From positions 55,380,036-55,444,035 of the forward strand of contig OY804579.1 of NCBI GenBank assembly GCA_963680875.1: a DNA stretch of 64,000 nucleotides, written 5' to 3'. Shown here in pieces: positions 1 through 11,689 of the stretch. Source of the DNA: Bathymodiolus brooksi. Its lineage: Eukaryota; Mollusca; Bivalvia; Mytilida; Modiolidae. The position numbers and the translations under genes were made by a program. The notes under the pieces were generated by a model that was given only the letters and a program-made list of their open reading frames with translations, was not told the origin of the DNA and made no database searches. The first letter of the stretch is position 1, and every line of letters begins with the position of its first letter.

Positions 1-149
1 TCCTAATACACAAGCAAGGGGCAACAATATAATTACATGTAGTTACAATAAATTTAAACATTCAACTTATTTTAAAGCTGATCAAAGGGGAACAACTCTA
101 GGAGAAATAAATAATTATTCTGGGGAACCACTGCACCATTTGGATAGAA

Positions 150-860
150 TCTTCCTTGGCTGGTCCTCAACAAAATGTCTGTTTTATTTTTTATTTGTTG
201 TTCAGGAAATCCAAGATGGCTTCCATAACACAACATAATTTAACATAGGACACTGGGAAAAAATATTTTAAAATCATTCTGTGAAACCACCGAATCATTT
301 GAAATCAAACTTGGCTGAAATATTCCTTGGATAGTCCTCTGCAAAATGTTCTTTGCTTGTGTTGATTAGAAATCTATAGTGGCCTATGGGAAAATGAACA
401 TACAATGTATATAATTTTTCTCAGAAACTATAAAACTGTACATGAATAATCATTGGATTACCCCTTGCACAATTTAAAATTTATTGTGTCAATTGGAAAT
501 TCAAGATGGCCACTACCACATGGAAAATTTAACATAGGGCCCTATGGGACAGTATTTTTAAATTATTCATATCCGAAACCGCTGAACCATTTGACCGCAA
601 ATATGAGTAGAATGTGCCTTGGATGGTTCTTTTCAAAATCTGTGTGTTTTTGTGTCGGTTGGAAATCCAAGATGGCCAACACCACAGGACAAATTTAACA
701 TAGTACTCTATGGGTAATATATTTTGAAATTATTCTTACCTTACATCTAAGAACCATTTGACAGTAATTTGGCTTTGTCGATTAGAAAATCAAGTTGGCA
801 TCCACCTCGGGACATAATTATAACATAGGACCATAATAATGGGAAAATTAAAAAAAATAT
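150..860 (+). repeat. Degenerate tandem repeat of the AAGATGG family
   Basis: About four to five diverged units of roughly 160 bp, each with an (A/T)CAAGATGGC-like core, then ACATAGGxCC and TATGGGAAAA. They belong to the same family as the large array at 46.6-51.5 kb but are much more decayed. No hairpin head or tail is visible here. The short ORF at 453-698 is a by-product of the repeat. Confidence 0.75.
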
Positions 861-2211
861 CTGATACTAGAAGAAGATTGAATAGAAAAAGTAAATAAAT
901 ATTAATAAATAGGACATTGTTTGACTAGGGGAATTTGAATAAAAACCTCAAATTTGTTTGAACATGAATGTGCATGGATAACCAGATGAGGATACAGTCT
1001 CAGTTGTGAGTCTCTAGTTCTCATATATGCAGTTTGGTACTCCTCTATTCAGTGTTATTCTGTGATATTTTTGCTCAACTTCACAATACATGTCCGTGTG
1101 GATAAATTGCTGGGATAAGACTGTAGTCTTCTGCATGCTAGTATTACCTTTTTGTACAGTGGTACATGGATAGATAGATTATAATAATCATTACTTTTTT
1201 AGATTTTGTTCTAGCTCACAGATTAACATCAAAGTGATAGGACCCAATTGGAAAATGTGTAACCTGCTTATTCTGAGAAACATATAAACTGACTGAACTC
1301 AAATTGTACATAAATGATAATTTATGACAATAAATAACTGGTATGATGAGTACTTCAGGACCGGCTTTAAGCCAATTGGACCAATTGTTCCCAATTAGGC
1401 CCTGCACTAAAGTTATCTACTCTCGGCAGTTCAATTACACACAACACACTGCAGGTTTTACAGAGAACAGCATTGGGCCCCCACACCTCTCAAAGCTGAC
1501 CCTGACCTACTTTTATGTATTTCACAGTTGGAAAACAAAGCACTACCACCAATGTTACAACAACTACATGTATTAATTGTTGCTGAAAACACATCTACCA
1601 AATGTATGGCTTTCTATCGAGATTATGTTTTAGTTGTAGTCAAAATGTCGATTAATGCCCTAGTTTATTATAAACAGATGCAGACTATCAGCATTTCCAT
1701 TTTCCATGCTTCCAATCGGACGAAATTATCAATGATCTTTGTTGAAGACAGTATGTTGCCTTTCTCCCCAAAAATGTTCTATCTGCCGACCACGTGTGAC
1801 TTATATTCCCGTCTCATTAATTTAGGTGATTTTACAAATAACAGTTATAGGTTTCCACAGAGCTTCCCAACACGTCCCCATGTGGCGGATAGGGAATGGA
1901 TTTTGACGGGGTGCTGTCAGGTTATACATAATGCCTGACCAAAGTGGCAGATCTACTATGAAACTAATAAAGCTTAAGCTTCAGGGCCCCTAAGCCCGAT
2001 GGGGTCCCTGAATCAACATTTTTAATGATTAATTCACTATGAGTAATTTCAAAAAAATCGATGGAGTTTTTTTGTTTTTTTTTAATCAAAATAAGGCTAT
2101 TTTAGTGATCGAATCATAAGCCAATGGGTTGAAGTACTTAAAGTCGACCTTATAATATGCTCTAATACCCATTTCATATGGTCAAATATCAAAATTTTCT
2201 AGCGCTTGCAC
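861..2211. other. No recognisable gene or repeat family
   Basis: AT-rich sequence. Open frames of 77 and 136 codons occur at 1343-1576 and 1528-1938, but they match no domain I know and overlap in different frames, so I do not call genes. Confidence 0.4.
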
Positions 2212-2511
2212 CCCCAGTTGTATGGGCTTATTGTGTTCGCCAGAATCTATTCGTAGTCTACATTTCAGCAGCTGGATCCTCGAATACTTCGTTGATGCAC
2301 AAAACTTTGACAGTTCAATAACTATGATGTACTGAAGTCATATACATGTCCTTGTGTCAAACTAAAATAACCGCATCATGTCCTGAGTGTACTCAGGAGT
2401 CCTGAGCGGTGTTTAGACGTACCCCAGTTGTATGGGCTCATTGTGTTCGCCAGAATCTATTCGTAACCTACATTTCAGCTGCTGGATCCTCGAATACTTC
2501 GTTGATGCACA
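2212..2511 (+). repeat. Two 90-bp direct repeats, 210 bp apart
   Basis: Bases 2212-2301 and 2422-2511 match over 90 bp with only a handful of substitutions (TTATT/TCATT, TAGTCT/TAACCT, AGCAGC/AGCTGC). Both start CCCCAGTTGTATGGGCT and end TTCGTTGATGCACA. The origin is unknown; they could be part of a degraded retroelement or a local duplication. Confidence 0.85.
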
Positions 2512-3287
2512 GCTTGATATTTCTACAGCCCAGCCCATGGGCTAGAGACAACTGAAACCATAACAAGACATAAAAATTCTCAATTTAGACTGCACTCGTC
2601 TCGCTTGTGCATCTTAGCACCAGGTCTAACCCTCTTTATCCTAACGAGCCACAACTTATGAAATTCTTCCTCTCTAGTAGAGAATAAACCTATAATTTTT
2701 CCGAGTATTGATGTTGTGTGATTTTCGTTCGTCCAAGTTTTCATTTTCTTCGTTTCTGTTAAGTTTCCGGTTATTTCTTTGTTAGTGCTTAGTTTTATTT
2801 AAGATGTGTGCATATTAGCTGGGTCCATAGTTAGCACGTATGATATTGTATGTGTATATTTCTGCTGTTTCGTTAGCCAGCAACTAGTACTTTAGTTCCC
2901 ATATTTAATTAGATATTTCAGTTGAGCAGGCCATGGAATAAACCATTGAAGAAGATAACCGCGGTTACCTAGACCTCGTTTCTGGTGGACAGGGCTCATT
3001 GTATCATACTATTGCCCATTTTCAAGGACCCCACCATCCCGTGTTCTGCAATTTGGAACGCGAGGTCCTTGCAAGGACCTTTGGACCTTCTTGGATGTTA
3101 CCCTATTGTTGCTGATTGCAAAGCCCCCCTTAACAGTTCAAGCTTCATGGTACCAAAAATGTAGGTCTGGCACTGCCTGACATGGATCATAGTAGGTAAA
3201 GTGTTTGGGGAGTGGCACGCCCCTTCCGCGTTAAAGACATCTTTTGTAGATTTCGAATAAACGCATGCGCATTGTAACCGTTAAAAA
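2512..3287. other. Unassigned, possibly an old retroelement end
   Basis: No open frame of note. A stretch with AATAAA near 2937 followed by ACCGCGGTTACCTAGACCTC and a GGTGGACAGGGCTCA sequence has the feel of an LTR 3' end with a following primer-binding region, but no partner LTR is visible. Confidence 0.25.
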
Positions 3288-4179
3288 CACTGTGTACAAT
3301 CGAGTACGGCAACGGTTGTTTGGTTTCACTTCCGGTTAGCTAAGAAGGACGTCAGGACACGAGAGGTGGGCATATTTTTTGAAAATTTTGTTATCTAGAA
3401 ATGAATTGATAACCCAAGCATTACACTTGTCTTTTTCTAGATATAGTTTTGCGTCAAAACACATTCAATGTTAAGCCCATTATTACAAATGGTATGAAAA
3501 AACATGGGAGATGGTGATGTTGATGATCATTTTCACAGATTTTTGCGTGGTTTTCCTCGATTTTGTGTTCCTATTTGATACATTTCATCTTTTTATTGAT
3601 TCTGCATTTAGATTAATATGTTCCCTACTTTTGTCACTATCCTACCATTGACGATTCCTGCAAATTATCGTTTGTCATCTCAGTTTTTGTCAGTGGGTTT
3701 AAAAGTCGGTGTACGTGTTTGGTTAATGCAAAAATATTTGTTTGCAACGGTTTGGTAATGCAAAAGTGTACGATATGGTATGTATAGAAAATTCCATCTT
3801 TACATTAAAGGCTACATAGACTTTGGCCATACATAAGACGTTTAACTATTTAACAGCATCCCAGAAGTAGTAATGCCTTCCTCTTACAATACACCCGATG
3901 AGTGTCTTGACTTCCTGTATGTGCACAAACGAAAAAATCAGTTAATCCATATTTCATTTCATTTCATACTAAGATTTGAAGTAATGAACCAACCATGCGT
4001 CATACATATTTGACGAGGTCACCTTTATTCTTAGGTCCACTCATGAACCTTAACCATTTACCATGGAACATTTTGTATCCAATTCGCCAAAACTTGTTAA
4101 CTGCAGGACATTCGTACCTCATTAGGGTGGTAGACTCCGAATTATGCCACTTAACAACATCTAGAAATAATAAAAAAAG

Positions 4180-4740
4180 TTATATTGTCCATCGGAAATG
4201 AGGCAAGAGCCAACATTTTGTGAAATTGTATCCATATATATCTACTTTTCCATGATTGTTCATTGTTTCTAGTACTGATGGAACGAGATCTAGGAGATGT
4301 TTTTCGTCCTCATTTTCAAAATCACCATCGTCGCTATAATCCATTTCCTGGAAATCGACGTCCTCCTTAGCAAGTGTTTCGTGATTTTCCTTTATACAGT
4401 CATGAACTGGTGAATCAGATGGTTTCATCCTTTTATGAAGAGGACTTGAAATAGTAGTAATGTCTGAGCTTTTATCTAATACGATGTGAAGTTTTAAGGA
4501 ATCAAGTGAAGTGTTGGTTTCGATTTTCTTTCCCGTTGAATCAAGCTCTCTAGGTATAATATTAAAATTATGGCTCCTGTAACCGTATATTCCATTTTTT
4601 TCACTTAACTCTAAATGCTTGATCTTTAAGACGTCTAGGCTGTGATTTTTTACTGAATGTTTGATGATGTTGTCAAATTCCGTACATGTTGTATCACAAT
4701 AATAACAGCAAAATGGATGGTTTGCATGTACAGTGTACAT
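4180..4740 (-). CDS. Hypothetical protein or first exon with one C2H2-like finger and an acidic region
   Basis: A 186-codon frame. Residues about 8-33 read HPFCCYYCDTTCTEF..IIKHSVKNH, a plausible C-x2-C-x(n)-H-x4-H finger. It continues as a Ser/Asp/Glu-rich tail (MDYSDDGDFENEDEKHLLDL). I do not recognise the family. Composition and length argue against a random frame, and the last 20 or so residues may be intron read-through, since the end looks unlike the rest. It lies inside the inverted-repeat element at 3.3-6.5 kb, so it may be the cargo or first exon of a transposon gene rather than a host gene. Confidence 0.45.
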   Translation of the reverse strand: MYTVHANHPFCCYYCDTTCTEFDNIIKHSVKNHSLDVLKIKHLELSEKNGIYGYRSHNFNIIPRELDSTGKKIETNTSLDSLKLHIVLDKSSDITTISSPLHKRMKPSDSPVHDCIKENHETLAKEDVDFQEMDYSDDGDFENEDEKHLLDLVPSVLETMNNHGKVDIYGYNFTKCWLLPHFRWTI

Positions 4741-4769
4741 GGTCTATCACTTTCTGATGATGATGACAA

Positions 4770-5155
4770 CTAGAGGCTCAGTGGGCTGAGCATGTGTCGC
4801 CCACCTTTCATTCTGCTTTGAGGAAACTTAATGCAGAGCCTTCCATAGGTGCTTCCCGCCAAGTTTCGGTTCATTTGGCCAAGCAGTTTCAGAGAAGAAG
4901 ATTTTTAGAAATCAACCAACCAGAAACAAAAATTGCCTATAGCAGCCATGTTTGTTAACAGATCGGGATGAAATGAGCAATCTTTATAGAGGACCTTCCA
5001 TAGATGCCTCCTATCAAGGTTCGGCTCATTTGGCCAGCGGTTTCAGAGGAGAATTTTTTTTTAAAAATTGGCCAATCATAAACAAGAATTGCCTGTGGCG
5101 GCCATGTTTGTTAATGGATCGTGACAAAATTAGCAATCTTTATAGAGGACGTTAG
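4770..5155 (-). repeat. 3' end of a hairpin-tailed tandem-repeat element (family A)
   Basis: In reverse orientation it starts at the family terminus CTAG plus the GGCTCAGTGGGCTGAGC hairpin, then holds two to three roughly 150-bp units with AACAAACATGG and CTTTATAGAGGA. The same units and tail occur at 34201-35310 and 41602-43612. Confidence 0.8.
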
Positions 5156-5576
5156 TCCTCATTACGGTAGACCACTCCGGTAAACCACATACTGATTCTC
5201 TATTTCTCGCGTCGGTCTCGCGAATATATTGATCGCGAGACTTAAATGTTGGGGCGTTGACATTTAAACCCGGATGTGTAAGCCAGCATAGATACGAAAG
5301 TAAATTACTTTCATGAAAAAGATTTAAATAATAGCCACTTTGTTTTGTTTTTGTAAAATAAAATCATGTATTTTCATTACCAAGTCAAAAAATTTCAAAA
5401 CGACATCTATTTCATTTGCAACTGCGTTAATTCCGTAAATCGTGACGACATGTACAGTGTACTGTGAACAAACACCGCCTTTTTCAAGCGTGTCCAGAAA
5501 AAAAACCTTTCAAGTTACGGATTAGTAAAAGATGATTATAGAATAAATTTGACTTAATTTTGAACTACAATATTTT

Positions 5577-5770
5577 CAGAATGCTACCTACCAAATTTCA
5601 GTTCATTTGTGAAAACGGTTTCAGAGGAGAAGATTTTTTTAGAAATCAACCAATCAAGAACAAGAATGGCCTGTGGCGGCCATGTTTGTTAACGGATCGG
5701 AACTAAATGAGCAATCTTTATAAAGGACCTTCCATAGATGCTTCCTACCAAGTTTCAGTTCATTCTCTAC
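5577..5770 (-). repeat. Fragment of the family A tandem repeat
   Basis: About 1.3 units of the same roughly 150-bp repeat (TTTCAGAGGAGAAGA, GGCGGCCATGTTTGTTAAC, CTTTATAAAGGACC). No terminal hairpin remains. Confidence 0.75.
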
Positions 5771-6590
5771 GCTTTGCAAGCCATGCCATTGAAAGTTTTC
5801 TGACATGATAATGATTTTATACAAAAGTCTTTATAATCGTTCCGGATGTTGGAAACGGTGTTGGCGAAACATTGCATTTTAGACAACAATATCTAAAGCA
5901 AAATTGGAAGTTTTCTGACGTATCTACTGAATTTTTGGATATGAAATATTCCAATAAGCAATCTGCCGCAGTATAAAATTACTTAGTGAAGAATTTTTCA
6001 TATTTGACATACGCAACACGGACCTTTAAACCAACTAAGAGAAAAACCAAACCGTACATTTTTTGTATTGTTTATAATACCGAACCGTACACTTACCTTA
6101 AACCAAACACGTACACTGACTTTTAAACCCACTGACAAAAACTGAGATGGCAAGCGATAATTTGCAGGAATCGTCAATGATAGGATAGTGATAAAGGTAG
6201 GGAACATATTAATCTAAATGCAGAATCAATAAAAAGATGAAATATATCAAATAGGAGCACAAAATCGAGGAAAACCACGCAAAAATCTGTGAAAATGATC
6301 ACCAACACCACCATCTCCCATGATTTTTTCATACCATTTGTAATAATGGGCTTAACATTGAATGTGTTTTGACGCAAAACTAAATCTAGAAAAAGACAAA
6401 TGTAATGCTTGGGTTATCAATTTATTTCTAGATAACAAAATTTTCAAAATATGTGCCCACCTCTCGTGTCCTGACGTTCATCCTAGCTATCCGGAAGTGA
6501 AACCAAACAACCGTTGCCGTACTCGATTGTACACAGTGAAAAAGGCTGCCTTTTTTTGTCCTTACCCAGTTGTCCATACTTTACCAGTAG

Positions 6591-6755
6591 CATAATAATG
6601 ATAATAATAGTAATAATAAAGTTTTATTTAAAGTCGATATTAACTAAACATTACAACACAAGCTCTAATGAGCTTTTCAAATCGACTACATACAAAATAC
6701 ATACATTCATCTCACAATCATGCACAAACACACCAAGTTAATAAAAACAACAGCA
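6591..6755 (-). mobile_element. 5'-truncated non-LTR retrotransposon, 3' end only
   Basis: Read in reverse it matches the 3' end of the LINE at 12.7-14.6 kb: GTCGATTTGAAAAGCTC, AGAGCTTGTGTT, then ATCGACT(T/C)TAAATAAAACTT and an ATT-rich tail. This is a typical short LINE insertion from the same family. Confidence 0.8.
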
Positions 6756-7556
6756 GTCAAACGTCCTTGCCCTGGCCATTTTTTCAATATTGTTGAACTT
6801 GTTGTGCATGAAATATTTGTCATTGGGCCACGTGTACTAGCAGAAAAGCCTCTCGATCCCATTTATCTAATTTTATCGGTATTTCTTTTTAATTATTTTT
6901 AGTAGAGAACATACGTAAATGGTAAATCTACATTTTTTCCCCGACTATGCAATGTATATTCAAAAATATAAGTCGACTTTGGACGAAACAAGATAATTTC
7001 CTGGTTGAAGTTTGATCTTTAACATATGACTATTGAATCTGTCACTTAGAAAGGTCGAAAATGTTTGTCTTGATCTTTGTTATATATCTAAATAATACGT
7101 TAACAAGGTGTTTGTGGAGGAGTACTTTTATTTGACCTGGTATATTGAATTACAGGGTAAATAAATATAGATAAAGAGAAGAAACTGTTTATCATTTTAG
7201 TTATTATATTTCTATATTTAGATTTTGAACCTTTGTCGTCTTTAGACACTACCTGTATAAATTACACAGGTACGACATCTGTCTACAGCTTGTGACCACC
7301 ACCATCACATCATATAGCAGCTGTTCTTGTCCCTTTGTTCAAAATACTGTTATGTCCTTGTATTGATTTCTGTCATTATTTAATGATATTCTTTGTTCAA
7401 ATGCTACCAAACATGTTGAGCGAAAACTAAAAAAAATATTTTACCTGTATATTCAAATTTCGGATTTATGAAATTTAATTCCTATCGCTGGGTTCGGATA
7501 CGATTACTTTCATTCTTTCTTAAGCATTTATTAATATAATAGAACATTCAATTTTT
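6756..7556. other. No recognisable feature
   Basis: AT-rich sequence without a convincing coding frame, hairpin or known repeat. Confidence 0.4.
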
Positions 7557-7760
7557 ATACGACCTCAAAAATGTTGCGGTCGTATTATATTATGAGTATG
7601 TCTTCATTGTCCGTCTGTAGACACTGCAATGGTTTCCGATTTTGATAAGGTTTATTTTCTTTAGATTCATTATGAAAATTCCTGGTTGCATTTTTTAAAA
7701 CAGTTTGACTTAGCTCCTATCGTTTTCGAGATGAAATTGGTCAAAGGGAGCTATAAGGGG
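7557..7760 (+). repeat. Hairpin-headed repeat (head ATACGACC...GGTCGTAT)
   Basis: It begins with an 8-bp stem (ATACGACC / GGTCGTAT, 7557-7585), followed shortly by TTGTCCGTCTGTAG. The layout, hairpin head then a GTCCGTC tract, is shared with the heads at 28.3, 34.2, 41.6, 46.6 and 62.5 kb, but no tandem units follow here. The right end is undefined. Confidence 0.55.
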
Positions 7761-8327
7761 CCAACGCACGAAGGGACAATTTAAAAAAAAATTCATGTCA
7801 GATTTGCATGTGCAGTTTTGCATTGAAGTCCTTTCTGGACTATTTCTGGACTATTTCTTCAGATTTGAAGGACCAAAAGAGACCAATGCCCACATTCTTT
7901 ATTTTTTTGTTGGATATTTTTATCTTAAATTCCTTATGAAATCCATTTCTGTGATTTTCAACAGATTCTACTTTATAGTGATGACTTTTGCTGGGCAATA
8001 ATCAATCATAGTAAAGCTGATGCATGAAGAAGCCATTGTTGGTTTGCTGCTACCGGTGTAGCCATTTATTGTTGTTTTGTTCTAAGCTTAGTTACTTGAA
8101 AACGATTAAATTTTCAATCCCTTGTCAATTTTATAGGCATGCCCACTCACTGTAAGAATCTTACTTAACATCCGTTGTTATGTCATGTTATATGATCTTA
8201 TATCGCAAATATCTTCCTTTGTTTAGTACAATTTAATAGCCTTTCCATTTCATATTGTGTCTATATTTTAAATCAGCGTCTTTGGTGTATGATTGCAAAT
8301 ATATTTGTAAATGTAAATGGTACCGTT

Positions 8328-8572
8328 GTGGTCGTAATCGCATTGTACCTGTACAATCAGTGCCTATCACCACGAAACTTGCGACTTCGCTTCCCGCTCA
8401 TGACGAGGTGTACTCGATACAAATTTATGTGATAAAGTTTGTCCGCGACTTGAGACAGGTCACTGATTTTCTCCTGGTATTCCTGTTTTCTCCAACAATA
8501 AGACTGACCGCCACGATATAACTAAAATATTGTTGAAAGTGGGGTTAAACACCATAACCCTAACCCTATACA
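8328..8572 (+). mobile_element. tRNA-derived SINE, V-SINE (RUDI)-like
   Basis: A diverged tRNA-like head (CAATCAGTGCCTATCACCAC), a shared body (GATAAAGTTTGTCCGCGACTT, here interrupted at wobble positions relative to other copies) and a conserved 3' block (GACCGCCACGATATAACT..ATATTGTTGAAAGT). It ends in a CCCTAACCCTA tail. The family name is from memory of molluscan V-SINEs. Confidence 0.7.
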
Positions 8573-8616
8573 TGTAGTTGTATATGTACGCGAGACTCAT
8601 GAATTATAAATTATAT

Positions 8617-8757
8617 ACGTTCATACCCGTAGATATTGAGATTTAACAAACTGAAGTACCACAGCACGCCCTGAGGCGAAGTCGAAGGGCACATACAGGG
8701 GGTACTGAAGGGTGTTATGTACAATCTCTATATCTACGGATATTAACGTAGAAACGA
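8617..8757. repeat. Palindromic element (MITE-like hairpin)
   Basis: The ends are ACGTTCATACCCGTAGATAT and its approximate complement at 8735-8757. The centre has the typical CCTGAGGCGAAGTCGAAGG loop, itself partly palindromic. A related copy lies at 10.03-10.2 kb, with the same outer sequence inverted. Confidence 0.7.
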
Positions 8758-9088
8758 ATTTATCCCCGATCTTAGTGTAAGTCGGACGATTCAGGGGGCC
8801 AATTGAAACAAATATATAACGTTAAAGAAACGGTTTTTTAATTATCAGGACAAATTTGTTTGAAATTTGAAAAAAAATTGATACTCTTTACAAAGTATAG
8901 GGTAATACTTTTGGTAGAACCCTACAATTATTCAATAAGACGTTTTACTTTCACAACAAGCGAGATCGAATCAATAGGTCAGGAATTCCATTTATTAAAA
9001 TATTGACAATCAAGATATTTTCAACATACCAAGTATTAGTGGACATCAATAGGATAAGATCATAAGTGAGTAACAACATTATAAAATA

Positions 9089-9233
9089 TAAACATACTGC
9101 CCTTGGATGAAGGTGTTAGGGTAGATTAACACACGAGGGAACAAATTATCACCCGAGACGAAGTCGAGGTTGATAATTTTTTCACAGAGTGTGTTAATCA
9201 CCCTAGCACCTTCATCCAAGGGCAGTATGTTTT
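9089..9233. repeat. 145-bp hairpin element
   Basis: The arms AACATACTGCCCTTGGATGA... (9090-9134) and the complementary ...TCATCCAAGGGCAGTATGTT (9189-9232) pair over about 44 bp with few mismatches. The loop contains ACCCGAGACGAAGTCGAGG. This is a transposon-like foldback. Confidence 0.8.
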
Positions 9234-9439
9234 TTTATTATACTTTATGCAAATTTCTTACATTATCCATTCATTTCATTGGACAAGCGACATTTGTTAA
9301 TTTTTATTAACCTTTCATAAGCCCTGCCCATCCCTAGCAACATGTGATAATATTAGCAACGGGTGTTAATGCGTAAAATTAACACCCGCTGAGCCCGAAG
9401 TCAGTTGCCGATCCGGAAAAATTAACACCTGCTTCGGCC

Positions 9440-9670
9440 GATGTTTACCAATTTTCAAAATTCTAAAATAAAAAAATAACAAATTTGTTTTAAAGTTCAA
9501 AATATTCCAAAAATTTCAAAATTTCAAAATGTTCAAAAAATTTCAAAATTTCAAAAATTAAAAAAAAATTCAAAATTTTCATAAGTTTTCAAAAAATTTC
9601 AAAATGATAAAATTTTCAAAAAGCTTAACAAATTTCAAAGTTTTCATAAAATTTCAAAATTTTAAGACAT
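9440..9670. repeat. Low-complexity AAATTTCAAAATT tract
   Basis: About 230 bp of irregular repeats of TTTCAAAA and TTCAAAAT with no open frame. It looks like slippage-derived simple sequence between palindromic elements. Confidence 0.75.
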
Positions 9671-10029
9671 GTATTTAAATAATAATATTGAAAAATGATA
9701 AAACAATTATAGCCTACCTTGAAAATTATTTATGCAATAGTCCGAATATAGAAGCAAACATGTGATTATATTTATCAAAATATACAATTAACATTTTACA
9801 TTAATTGTTACCCCTAAACAATTATGTTATTATCTTGTTCAATTTGTTGCTATTTGATGTTTTGTTGTTGTTAATGTAAGTAAACTACAATGTATCTTAA
9901 TTTATGACTTTTTATTTTTTTAGCAATTGTCCTTCTAATAACATAATGCACACTTGAATCATTAGGCATTCAGTATAATAATAACACTTATCCCCGGCTT
10001 GAAAATTATATCAACCTTTGATTGGTTAA

Positions 10030-10200
10030 AACCAAGGATATAAAAAACCCATATTCCCGGGTGTTGTTAGGCCATATCACCGGGTGTAGCTAGCCATTTT
10101 AACACCCTTCAGGAGCCTGTACACCCTTCGGCTGCGCCTCAGGATGTACTTGGCTACTTCAGGGTGTTAAGATCTCCATATCTACGGATATGAACGTAAA
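10030..10200. repeat. Palindromic element related to the one at 8.6 kb
   Basis: Nested inverted segments (GGGTGTAGCTAGCC / GGCTACTTCAGGGTGTT) around CCCTTCGGCTGCGCCTCAGG. The end, ATATCTACGGATATGAACGT, is the inverse of the start at 8617, so the 8.6 and 10.2 kb copies could mark the two ends of one 1.6 kb composite. Confidence 0.6.
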
Positions 10201-10583
10201 TAACTTATAATCTTAATGATTCATCTATTTGGGATAATGGTTCGCAACATCTGGGATTGCGGGTTTTGTATGCTGAACGTATCAATAGCCAATCACAACC
10301 CGAGAATTTCACTAGGCCGCGGATTCTTTGTTTATTGGTCCATATGTCCGATCTTGGACCCTATGATTCTAATCTAGCTGAAAGAATATTTGATTACATG
10401 TTTTAATATTTCACTTATAACGTCTGAAAATTCGACCCAACAGTATTAACGTTAGATTTTTTTAGCTGACATTTTTTAAATGTTTGTTTCTCTTCTCACG
10501 GACAGATTCCAACCAACACTGCAGCATTTCTTTTAGACACTTCACACCACCACCACCAACAAATATACATTCACTGAAGATGC

Positions 10584-11111
10584 CATCTTCGCTAGCCAAG
10601 GGTTACGATTCGGGTCTTCCTTCTCTCCACCCTTGGCAGATCTAGAATACATTTTGAGGATTCGCGCTTTAATATTTCATTGGTTACGGCTACCAGTACA
10701 CATATCCAATCAGAAGACGTTTTACACGGAGCACATGTCATCGACGAAATGTAAACAAAGATAGCACTGGAATGCTCTCATATGACAACGATTTGCCACT
10801 TCCCGTTTTGGTTCCAATGAAAACATCTTTCCCGTCTGCCAAAGCTTTGAAACTTTCAATTGGTTGACAGTAAGTGTTTCCAAATTAAATTGATCACAGA
10901 TAAGTTTTTCTTCACTGGGCGCTGCCATTTTCAACTCTCCAACATACGTATAACAAAACGATTCTGATTGGCTGGCGATTACGACTATCTAAGGGGCGCA
11001 ATTTCGATAAACCACCAGGTGGCATTGCGCGCGAATTTCAAAATGTATTCTAGATCCGCCAAGGGTGGAGAGAAGGGGGACCCGAATCGTAACCCTTGGC
11101 TAGCGAAGATG
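10584..11111. repeat. Inverted repeat, 85-bp arms around a helicase fragment
   Basis: Bases 10584-10668 and 11029-11111 are inverted copies (CATCTTCGCTAGCCAAGGG ... CCACCCTTGGC ... ATTCGCGC). The interior contains the frameshifted helicase-like frame. The arrangement resembles a small DNA transposon that captured a gene piece. Confidence 0.75.
10738..10928 (-). pseudogene. Frameshifted RecQ/DEAD-type helicase N-terminal fragment
   Basis: The minus-strand frame starting at 10928 reads MAAPSEEKLICDQFNLETLT then VNQLK, like the segment before helicase motif I. From about 10848 the sense moves to another frame: KALADGKDVFIGTKTGSGKS followed by LSYESIPVLSL, which contains a perfect Walker A motif (GTKTGSGKS). 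Neither frame alone makes sense across the join, so a one- or two-base indel has broken it. The fragment ends at a TGA or an unseen splice donor near 10738. It sits between 85-bp inverted arms. It is probably a captured or decayed first exon rather than a live gene. Confidence 0.7.
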
Positions 11112-11269
11112 TGAAGATGCTGACCAATCCGAAGATATTCAAAATTCAAAATTTCATTCACTACGACAACAATGCCCACCCATCTAAACCTACACATGAA
11201 ATTTCAACAACAAAAATAACATTGCTGGACACCGCCACTAAGCTTTCAAATGGAATCGTGTTAACAGAG

Positions 11270-11545
11270 GGTTAAAAGGGTTATGGGTTGTGGTGTTTAA
11301 CGTCACTTTCAACAATATTTCAGTTATACCGTTGAGGTAAATTTTATTAGTGGAGGAACCGGAGTATCGGGAGAAAATCACCGACCTGTCGCAAGTCACT
11401 GACAAACTTTATAACATAATGTTGTATCGAGCACACCTCACCATGAACGAGATTCGAACTCACAACGTTAGTGGTCATAGGCACTAATGGCATAGGCAGT
11501 TGTAAATCCAACTACCATACGATCATGACCACGACCGCCCAGGCT
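11270..11545 (-). mobile_element. tRNA-derived SINE, V-SINE (RUDI)-like
   Basis: In reverse it shows GATCGTATGGTAGTTGG (A-box-like), GTTGTGAGTTCGAATC (B-box-like), the GACTTGCGACAGGTC body and the 3' block AACTGAAATATTGTTGAAAG. It is the best preserved tRNA head of the copies in this window. Its tail is ACCCATAACCC. Confidence 0.8.
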
Positions 11546-11689
11546 GTGTCAACAGATATATACAGCAAATCAACAAACAAATATCGATATCTTTCTCCAC
11601 AAAGCTGTCATCCTAGAAACTGTATGTTATATAGCCAAAAACTACAATTAAGCGTCTAAATTGGGATAGAAAAGTATTACAAATTAAAG

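Larger units (their letters stand above)
3288..6538. mobile_element. 3.25 kb element with about 440-bp terminal inverted repeats
   Basis: Bases 3288-3724 and about 6099-6538 are inverted copies of one another at roughly 95 percent identity by eye. The outer ends read CACTGTGTACAATCGAG and its complement. Both outer flanks are AAAAA, a possible 5-bp target duplication or chance. The interior holds an unrecognised 186-codon ORF on the minus strand and two pieces of a hairpin-headed repeat. No transposase is recognisable, so this is either a non-autonomous DNA transposon with long TIRs or an inverted duplication. CACTG ends recall CACTA-like elements, which is only a hint. Confidence 0.7.

Noticed and set aside
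1343..1938. Overlapping frames of 77 and 136 codons
   Set aside because: No recognisable domain, overlapping frames and no splice context; probably chance.
2700..3100. Possible LTR end with AATAAA and primer-binding-like sequence
   Set aside because: No second LTR, no gag or pol frame nearby and no target duplication seen.
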